A DNA stretch of 64,000 nt from Siphonodentalium dalli (taxonomy: Eukaryota; Mollusca; Scaphopoda; Gadilida; Siphonodentaliidae): positions 245,581,474 through 245,645,473 of the forward strand of contig CP136065.1 in the NCBI GenBank assembly GCA_032622095.1, written 5' to 3'. A program made the position numbers and the translations under genes. The notes below the pieces were generated by a model, which saw nothing but the letters and a program-made list of their open reading frames with translations, was not told the DNA's origin and searched no databases. Shown piece by piece: positions 57,296 through 64,000 of this stretch. The first letter of the stretch is position 1. Each line of letters opens with the position of its first letter.

Positions 57296-57529
57296 TTAAC
57301 CCTTCCATGACTGGAGCTTCCTCAAATTTTGCGAAAAACCCTGAGCCAATGCATTCTCTTATATATAAGTCTCCCACAAGGAGCCTCGCATATATAAGAG
57401 AATGCACTGACTTACAAGGTCAAGGTAAATATTTAGGCCAAAGAATGGGAAACTCGCATATATAAGAGAATGCAGTGGCACATAATCTTTAATGCTGCAC
57501 CAGCGCAGCTCCGGTCATGCAAGGGTTAA
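57296..57529 (+). mobile_element. TTAA-3 MITE
   Basis: TTAACCCTTCCATGACTGGA at left and 'cagctccggtcatgcaaggg' TTAA at right, with core palindromes and a short middle 'aaggtcaaggtaaatattta'. Confidence 0.8.
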
Positions 57530-57579
57530 GAGATTAAAGCGGGTTTAATATGAATGACCACGAAGACTGTATATGGGAG

Positions 57580-58195
57580 ACTAATACTGTATGAGATATT
57601 TTTGTCAACCACGACCACGGTGGAGGGGAAGGGTGGATAATAAATCGACCATGGTGGTTGGAGACTATAATATGAGATATGATATATTTATATCGAACAC
57701 GAGTACGGAGGAGGGGAAGGGTGGAGAGGGGGGGAGACTAAATCGACCACAAACATGGTGTAGGGTGGAGATTATAATATGATATATTTTTATCGACCAT
57801 GAGCAGGGTGGCGGGGAAGGGTGGAGACTAAATCGGCCACAAACACAGTGGCTGGAGAATATAATATGAGATATAATATATTAATATTGACCACAAGCAC
57901 GGTGGAGGGGAAGGGTGGAGACTAAATCGACCACAAACACGGTGTAGGGTGAAGACTATAATATGATATATTAATATTGACCGCGAGCACGGTGGAGGGG
58001 AAGGGTGGAGACTAAATCGACCACAAACACGGTGTAGGGTGGAGACTATAATATGATATATTAATATTGACCGCGAGCACGGTGGAGGGGAAGGGTGGAG
58101 ACTAAATCGACCACAAACACGGTGTAGGGTGGAGACTATAATATGATATATTAATATTGACCACGAGCACGGTGGAGGGGAAGGGAAGACTATGT
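57580..58195. repeat. 90-bp tandem array, about 6 copies
   Basis: Unit 'ggtggaggggaagggtggag' 'actaaatcgaccacaaacac' 'ggtgtagggtggagactata' 'atatgatatattaatattga' 'ccgcgagcac'. The two halves of the unit are themselves related ('cacggtg.ag.g'). Confidence 0.9.
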
Positions 58196-58382
58196 GACGA
58201 GTTGTTTCTCCCGTCACCACTCACCATAACTTCCTGTAAGACACACAAGCGCAGCGCAGAACATGCAAGCAAAAATATGAAATCATTCATGCATAAACAA
58301 AAGATATTCATGTGTAAAAATAACAATATCAAATTTTGTCAAATTCTGATATCGTTTGGCAGATCGCTTTAGTTATTATGTT

Positions 58383-59266
58383 TTAATCTTTTCTATAGTA
58401 AATACTCATTAATGAGTAGTTACCATAGGAAATGTTGAGATGAAAATTTAACCGTATCTATTCTAAATACTCATTGATGAGTAGTTACCTTATTAACCCT
58501 ATCTATTCTAAATACTCATTGATGAGTAGTTACCTTATTAACCCTATCTATTCTAAATACTCATTGATGAGTAGTTACCTTATTAACCCTATCTATTCTA
58601 AATACTCATTGATGAGTAGTTACCTTATTAACCCTATCTATTCTAAATACTCATTGATGAGTAGTTACCTTATTAACCCTATCTATTCTAAATACTCATT
58701 GATGAGTAGTTACCTTATTAACCCTATCTATTCTAAATACTCATTGATGAGTAGTTACCTTATTAACCCTATCTATTCTAAATACTCATTGATGAGTAGT
58801 TACCTTATTAACCCTATATATTCTAAATACTCATTGACGAGTAGTTACCTTATTAACCCTATCTATTCTAAATACTCATTGACGAGTAGTTACCTTATTA
58901 ACCCTATCTATTATAAATACTCATTGATGAGTAGTTACCTTATTAACCCTATCTATTCTAAATACTCATTGACGAGTAGTTACCTTATTAACCTATCTAT
59001 TCTAAATACTCATTAACGAGTAGTTACCTTATTGACCCTATCTATTCTAAATACTCATTGACGAGTAGTTCCCTTAGGACATGTTCAGATAATAAATTTA
59101 GCAAACGTTTGTTGAACTTATTATCTAAACATTTCCCATCAATGAGTATGAATTATGCTGTCATTTGTTAATTTATCTTGAACACCCCTCCAAATGAATA
59201 ACAGATCGTTCCAATGTATACTTTTATAACTGAATGGGAAAATCCATTTAGTATAGAAAGGGTTAA
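58383..59266 (+). mobile_element. TTAA-4 MITE with amplified left end
   Basis: The left terminus is degenerate (TTAATCTTTTCTATAGTAAA); the right is TTTAGTATAGAAAGGGTTAA. The interior inverted pair 'ttcagataataaattta' / 'cttattatctaaacattt' matches the copy at 36,627. The left 45 bp is repeated about 13 times (see the array at 58,448-59,070). Confidence 0.75.
58448..59070. repeat. 45-bp minisatellite made of a TTAA-4 terminus, about 13 copies
   Basis: Unit TTAACCCTATCTATTCTAAA + 'tactcattgatgagtagtta' + 'cctta'. The first 20 bases equal the left end of TTAA-4 (TTAACCCTTTCTATACTAAA). The plus strand reads open for 180 codons (unit LMSSYLINPIYSKYS), a repeat artefact. Confidence 0.92.
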
Positions 59267-59878
59267 TTGCTGAATGGACACCCAGAATTTTTTTTAAGGC
59301 CACTCCAACATCGCATAGAACTGTCACATGTTATGAGATCCTTTCGAGTCGTGTCCTATGAAGCGCTTCTAAAAGGAGATCTAACTTTAACCGCCACCGA
59401 GAATTGCATTCTAACAGATACAGCTTTGCGATGTGCAATGAATGAGCTACTGTAAACTCACAAAATCGGAACTCTGTTCCATAAATGTACTTGCTGCCCC
59501 AATACCCTGTTCTATTACTTACTAAAACGACCCCTTTCTATTTACCATTTCCCAAACACACCAACTAACCCTTTCCCCACCATATACATACTAGTCATAT
59601 GTGTGTATAATTATACTCATTATCCCCCCCATCACACCACCCATTAATAGTTAACACCCCATGTAATGTTATATTCACGTACTCAAAATATATATATTCT
59701 ACCCACCCTACCATAACCTGATATAAATCAAAAATAAATTGTTATATTTATGTTTCATGTAAGATCTGTAGGGAGTGGAGGTCCATCTAAGTTTTACAGA
59801 ACTTGTCCTCCAATCCCTTATATGTAATGTATTATTTGTGCTTAATACTAATAAAAATATGTTGAAATAAAAAAAAAA
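59267..59878 (+). mobile_element. Probable retroposon 3' end with poly-A
   Basis: A short open frame to 59,455 is followed by an AT/CC-rich trailer, a stem-loop at 59,771-59,817 ('gggagtggagg' with 'cctccaatccc'), AATAAA-like signals and an A-run at 59,868-59,878. This layout fits a LINE or processed transcript tail. No diagnostic protein motif is seen. Confidence 0.4.
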
Positions 59879-60611
59879 TCAATATTAATTACGAAGCCAA
59901 GTTTGATGATAACCAATGACTGGAGTTAACATCTAGAAACCAAGATAACCTAAACTTCGAAGTCATAAAATGTCAATATTTAAAGTCTAGTGAAAAGGGC
60001 AGCCAGAACGCTAAATCAAACATGACCTGTAGTCTGTGGTTGTAAATATACATAATAAATTTCATTCAATTCAGTCCACATTAACAAAAGTTAACAAATT
60101 AAAAATGAACAAATGGATGGCTTTACAGACAGACACGCAGACCAGAAAACATAATTCATGGTTTAATAAATGGGCATATACAATTACATGACGAGGCCCT
60201 TTTTTTGGTAGTGAGGGAGAATTTATCACATGAAACTCAGACAAAAACTGACAATAGTATGCAGTGTGCTGATGAAAACGTTCATTATCAACGTCAGGCC
60301 ACCCAATGTTAATTTCCCGTTTCTTCTGGTTTCTCAGGCCAAAAGTCTGAAAACCATGCGTGCGCGTATTTATATTTTATTATTTATTTCTGGGGCATAC
60401 TCCCAAGAAGCATTCCACCTCTGCATTGGTTAGCTCTGGGACTAGTTTCATGGCCATGAATTCATGAACAGATGTCAATAAACAATTAGTTAATTGATTA
60501 TCTTCGATTTATTTTGTCAAAAATCATCAAATCAAGTATAGTATGCTGACACATTTTTTTTACTGGGATTGCAGTTTAAAGGCCCACTTTATTTTCGAAT
60601 CCCCAGTTCAC
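59879..60611. other. Unassigned intergenic or intron sequence
   Basis: Includes 'aatttcattcaattcagtcc' and 'gacagacacgcagaccag', related to the repeat at 32,038-32,295. No gene supported. Confidence 0.4.
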
Positions 60612-60722
60612 ATTACCTTACTCATATTTAAATTTGCGCAGTACTATTTTTCGCACATTCGTCGGTGCGCGAATTTAAAACTGAGCGAAAAATAGTACGA
60701 CTCTGAATTTAAAATATACCAC
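60612..60722. repeat. PAL-E hairpin repeat
   Basis: 'accttactcatatttaaatt', 'cagtactatttttcgcaca' then 'gagcgaaaaatagtacgac' and 'aatttaaaatatacc'. Confidence 0.6.
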
Positions 60723-61136
60723 AGCGAAAACAAGAGAGTTACAATGACAAGCCACGTACATCGACGATTGAAATGCCTGTAAGAAATGCAAATTTAGATT
60801 GTATGTGCTTGAAAGAACGTCCCCCAGTCACATACAGTGACCATACAGTCTGAATTAGCTATGTCATCACACCCCACAGCCAAGTCAGTTGTCTTCACGG
60901 TTGTTGTTTTCTGTTTTGGATTTCATTGTATTGATGCCCAGTCCATAACTAGTTCAATATCAGAATCATTATTTAGAGCATATAAACATCCATCATCAAA
61001 ACACATTGATGATATAGTTATGTTTTACACGATGTAAATCCACTGTGCTCATGTTTAATATACGCATATATCTTCAGAAACGACTGAAAACTGAAACTGT
61101 CATCAGATCCAAGAGTTACACGGAAATAGTTTTGTC

Positions 61137-61246
61137 AGTTTTGAATTCGCGCAGATAGGTGCGCAAATTTAAAGTGCGCGAATTCAAAACTGAGCAAAAA
61201 ATAGTACTGAGCGAATTTAAATACGAGTAAGGTATACAAAATATAT
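61137..61246. repeat. PAL-E hairpin repeat
   Basis: 'tttgaattcgcgcagatagg' then 'gcgcgaattcaaaactgagc' and 'aatttaaatacgagtaaggt'. The family end is GTATACCTTACTCG. Confidence 0.6.
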
Positions 61247-61380
61247 GCCATATTATATACTATTTGAAAGAGGAAGCTCCAAAACATTATATTTTGATCT
61301 TATTCGATGTAATAAACTGTTGTTTTTGTTGAGATAGTGACGTCTGCTCTGTGCTCAAGTTTATGCACAAAGTCTACTAT

Positions 61381-61440
61381 TTTCAATGGAAGGGGAATAA
61401 CTCTATATATTTGGATAGAGTTATTCCCCTTCCATTGAAA
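61381..61440. repeat. Perfect 25-bp-arm hairpin
   Basis: 'tttcaatggaaggggaataa' 'ctcta' and complement around 'tatatttgga'. Confidence 0.85.
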
Positions 61441-62031
61441 TAAATTAGTTTGAATTCTGTTGGAAATTATTTTATGATTTTAGCTATTTTCTATTACTCT
61501 ATGGGCACCTTCTGAGACAAAGACATTCCAAATGGTGATGAATTATAGTATTTTAATCATATTTTATGGCATAGATTATTATTAAAATCGTATACAAACT
61601 ACAAAAAAAATAATTTGTTATTCGAAAATTAAGTGGACCTTTAAAATCCATCACGTGTTTGTTTGAACATATTTACCAATTACATAATGAATCAGAAATT
61701 TGAAGTGGGATACGGGTTTTAATTGCGAATGTGTTTGTATAAAAAATGTAGCGGAATTATTTCGTACCGATTAAAACTTTCCCTGACAGATCAAAAGCAA
61801 ATAAAAAGGTTGCACATGTGTGGTCCCGGAACCAAGAACGCGGGTCTGAGAAACGGGAAATTGACTTTGCGTGGACTTATGTGCATAATATATGACACAA
61901 TCTGTGATTAGGTGCAGGTAAACGCTTATATAAAAAGCATGAAATATACACAACATATGCATCCATAAAAAAATGTCAATGACAATGTAGATCAACTTAT
62001 GATAAATATTATTTTGAATGTTATTGTATTC
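61441..62031. other. Unassigned AT-rich sequence
   Basis: No open frame with a known motif, no repeat family recognised. Confidence 0.4.
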
Positions 62032-62200
62032 AAGCCTTGAAATACTGTGTCTGTCATTTGCAGAATGAGGTCCCCAGAGGGTGAATTTAGTGATGCTACC
62101 CCACATAGCGGGCTAGCATCACCAAATTCACTCTCTGGGGCTATGCGGGGTAGCATCACTAAATTTACCCTCTGGGAACCTCATTCTGCAAATGACAAAT
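62032..62200. mobile_element. FB-B element, collapsed copy
   Basis: One palindrome, then a short repeat of the inner arm ('ctatgcggggtagcatcact') and closing arm 'ggaacctcattctgcaaatg'. It looks like a double palindrome with a central deletion. Confidence 0.65.
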
Positions 62201-62264
62201 ATGGTTGTGGACATTTACAGAATTAGGTCCCAAGAGGGTGAATATAGTGATGATACCTCGCACA

Positions 62265-62560
62265 GATGTGCACAGATTCCTATACTACAGGTTGACATCT
62301 GTGCCAAGTTTTAAAAAATTTGACTGCAAAATGACAGAATACAGGTTCGGACAAAAGATGCATCCCAGGATGTATGATTCTATGTCGAAAAATGGCAATA
62401 ACTCCACCAAAATGAGTCTGACCGAACTCAAAATTGCAGGTGCGCAATTTCCCATGCTGGTTGATATATGTGCCAAGTTCTTTTTTTAAATTTACCAGAA
62501 AATGACAGAATATAGGCTCGGTTAAAGTTCCGGATGGACGCACGAGGGTCATTACTACAG
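62265..62560. repeat. Mollusc-like dispersed repeat, second locus
   Basis: Two copies of 'tgtgccaagttt', 'aaaatgacagaatacaggtt', 'aataactccaccaaaatgag', ending 'ccggatggacgcacgag'. Same family as at 56,280-56,990. Confidence 0.65.
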
Positions 62561-62594
62561 TCCTCCAATGGAATGTCGGGGGACAAAAAGAAAT

Positions 62595-63245
62595 TTCTTG
62601 TTAATTGTTAATAAAGACACTTTCCAGAGAAGATGAGGCCTAAGCAGAATGAGGTCCACAGAGGGTGAATTTAGTGATGCTAGCCCACTGTGTGGGGTAG
62701 CATCACTAAATTCACCCTCTGGGGACCTCAATCTGGAAATGTCCAGCACCATATTTTGAGGCCTGACTGTGAAGATATATAAATCATTTTCCGTTCCATA
62801 CATAATTAAGCATGAGGCTACAATGTCAAAGCCTGTCAGTTTAGTGTGTCTGACAATTGCAGAATGAGGTCCCCAGAGGGTGAATTTAGCGACGCTATCC
62901 CGCATAGTGGGCTAGCATCAATCCTGCATAGTGGGCTAGCATCACCAAATTCACCCTCTGGGGACCTCATTCTGCTTAGGCCTCAACTGCTATGGGAAAC
63001 CTAGTATCAGATTGAAGTTCCCCAGTTGAAGTTCGTAATGTTCACCCATTAGTCACCTCGATTATGCAATTTATCTTCTGCATATTAAGGGATATAGAAA
63101 CTTCCCAGAAAGTAAAGGGTGACTAAAAACAATGTTAATTTTAAACTGTAGATTCTTCCTAGAAGAAGAGGCCTAAGTGGGATAGCGTCACTAAATTCAC
63201 CCTCTGGGGACCTCATTCTGCAAATGACAGACACACTAAACTCAG
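62595..63245. mobile_element. FB-B cluster
   Basis: A palindrome at 62,640-62,765 is followed by a second element at 62,840-63,245. The second contains a 28-bp internal duplication ('cccgcatagtgggctagcat' repeated as 'cctgcatagtgggctagcat') and the family middle in reverse order. Confidence 0.65.
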
Positions 63246-63339
63246 GCTTGCATGCTACGATGTCCATCTGTCTTAGAATTAAGACTATTGATGGAGTCAT
63301 GATGAAGTCATCAAAACATATGAGAATGTGTACACACGA

Positions 63340-63880
63340 GCCTTGAAATAGCGTGTCTATAATTATCAGACATAATGAGGTCCCTGTAGGGTGAATTTGG
63401 CGACGCTATTTTGCACAGCGGGCTAGAATAACCAAATTCACCCCCTGGGGATCTAATTCAGCTTAGACCTCATCTTCTGGGATCTAGTGTCTCAAATTAA
63501 TATTGTTTTTAGTTACTTTTTCCCTTCTTTTCAGTTTCTATATCCCCTAATTTACAAGAGATAAATTCAACTTTCCGATTTCCTAATCGCTCCAGTGACT
63601 CTAACATATTAAATTATTTCCTATCCATGTTGAACTACAGTGTCAATGACACTTTCATAGTTACTTTTTCCCTTCCATGCAGTTTCCGTATCCCCTAATT
63701 TACAGAAGGTAAATTTCATAATTGAAGTGAATAATGGGTGAACATCACCAACTTCAACTGGGGAACTTCAATCTGTTTTCTAGGTCACCCATAGCAGTTG
63801 AGGCCTAAGCAGAATGAGGTCCAAGAGGGTGAATTTGACAATGTTAGCCAACCATGTGGGATAGCGACACTAAATTATAT
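63340..63880. mobile_element. FB-B element, diverged
   Basis: Left palindrome 'ccttgaaatagcgtgtctat' with many mismatches; middle 'agtttctatatcccctaatt' is duplicated; right arm starts 'aggcctaagcagaatgaggt' and decays before the LINE fragment. Confidence 0.6.
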
Positions 63881-63900
63881 ACCCGATAAACTAAATGTGA

Positions 63901-63999
63901 ACAATGGAAAAGTGCTCATTCCAAAATGTCTCAGTCTCTATTTGGAACAGCCTACCCGTTGATATGAGGAAGATTGACTCAGTATCATCTTTTAAAACA
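63901..63999 (+). pseudogene. CR1/L2-like LINE ORF2 C-terminal fragment, cut by window end
   Basis: The frame opened at 63,901 encodes 33 residues including SFQNVSVSIWNSLPVDMRK and DSVSSFKT. The pattern 'WNSLP..(I/M)R...S...FK' is the standard extreme C-terminus of ORF2 in many non-LTR retrotransposons (CR1, L2, Jockey-related). An in-frame stop lies just upstream, so this is a short decayed piece. The window ends inside it. Confidence 0.65.
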
Positions 64000-64000
64000 G

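Noticed and set aside
58212-58245. Possible 9-base micro-exon (CTTACAG|GAAGTTATG|GTGAGT) on the minus strand
   Set aside because: The borders look good but length and phase do not connect to any exon; probably chance.
58474-59016. 180-codon repetitive protein frame
   Set aside because: It is the translated 45-bp TTAA-4-end array; no signal, start context or non-repeat coding flank.
58448-59070. Telomere-like TTAACCC repeats
   Set aside because: The spacing is 45 bp and the motif is the end of a TTAA element; there are no tandem TTAGGG-type hexamers.
60837-61037. 66-codon frame with a signal-peptide-like stretch (SVVFTVVVFCFGFHC)
   Set aside because: No homology recognised, no splice support, and it lies between repeats; a chance frame is as likely.

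Overview
The window looks like a non-coding-rich piece of a metazoan nuclear genome. It has no bacterial-style operons, rRNA or CRISPR. It is AT-rich and dominated by introns, foldback MITEs and long minisatellites. The only host gene I can support is a fragment of a polycystin-1/REJ-family gene on the minus strand. Dispersed repeats carrying phrases such as 'gggataactccaccaa' and 'tgccaagttt' near 56.4-57.0 kb and 62.3-62.6 kb resemble ones common in mollusc genomes. I therefore favour a marine lophotrochozoan, probably a mollusc; this is inference from memory, not a search.

Host gene: nine minus-strand exons run from 47,271 down to 1,274 (about 46 kb, 1,181 coding bases). Every exon has AG/GT borders and all phases join without a break: 1-1, 1-0, 0-1, 1-0, 0-0, 0-0, 0-0, 0-1, 1-0. 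The first two exons encode the conserved part of a REJ module, including PPMGGTC and FTCIDWTD. The next seven encode the mostly helical region that in this family lies between REJ and the GPS/GAIN cleavage site. The 5' part and the 3' part (GPS, PLAT, membrane segments) lie outside the window or were not found.

Introns: they are filled by large tandem arrays (31 bp at 1.5-7.6 kb; 46 bp at 19.2-25.5 kb; 22 bp at 30.0-31.1 kb; 85 bp at 41.7-42.7 kb). They also hold MITEs of several superfamilies: a TA-target palindrome (MITE-A); TTAA-target, piggyBac-like families that share one palindromic core (TTAA-1 to TTAA-4); hAT-type elements with clear 7-8 bp target duplications; and a foldback family (FB-B). 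Upstream of 47.3 kb there are only repeats: a 45-bp array at 49.3-51.0 kb, a 64/34-bp array at 53.9-54.7 kb, a 320-bp direct duplication, a 90-bp array at 57.6-58.2 kb and a 45-bp array at 58.4-59.1 kb. Two retrotransposon coding remnants sit near the window ends.

The most interesting signals are structural. (1) In at least three introns the tandem or duplicated unit includes the real 3' splice site and the first bases of the exon, giving up to about ten decoy acceptors in front of one exon. (2) Two minisatellites seem to be amplified transposon ends (a hAT MITE end at 1.5-7.6 kb and a TTAA MITE end at 58.4-59.1 kb). (3) TTAA families with different terminal repeats share the same internal palindrome.
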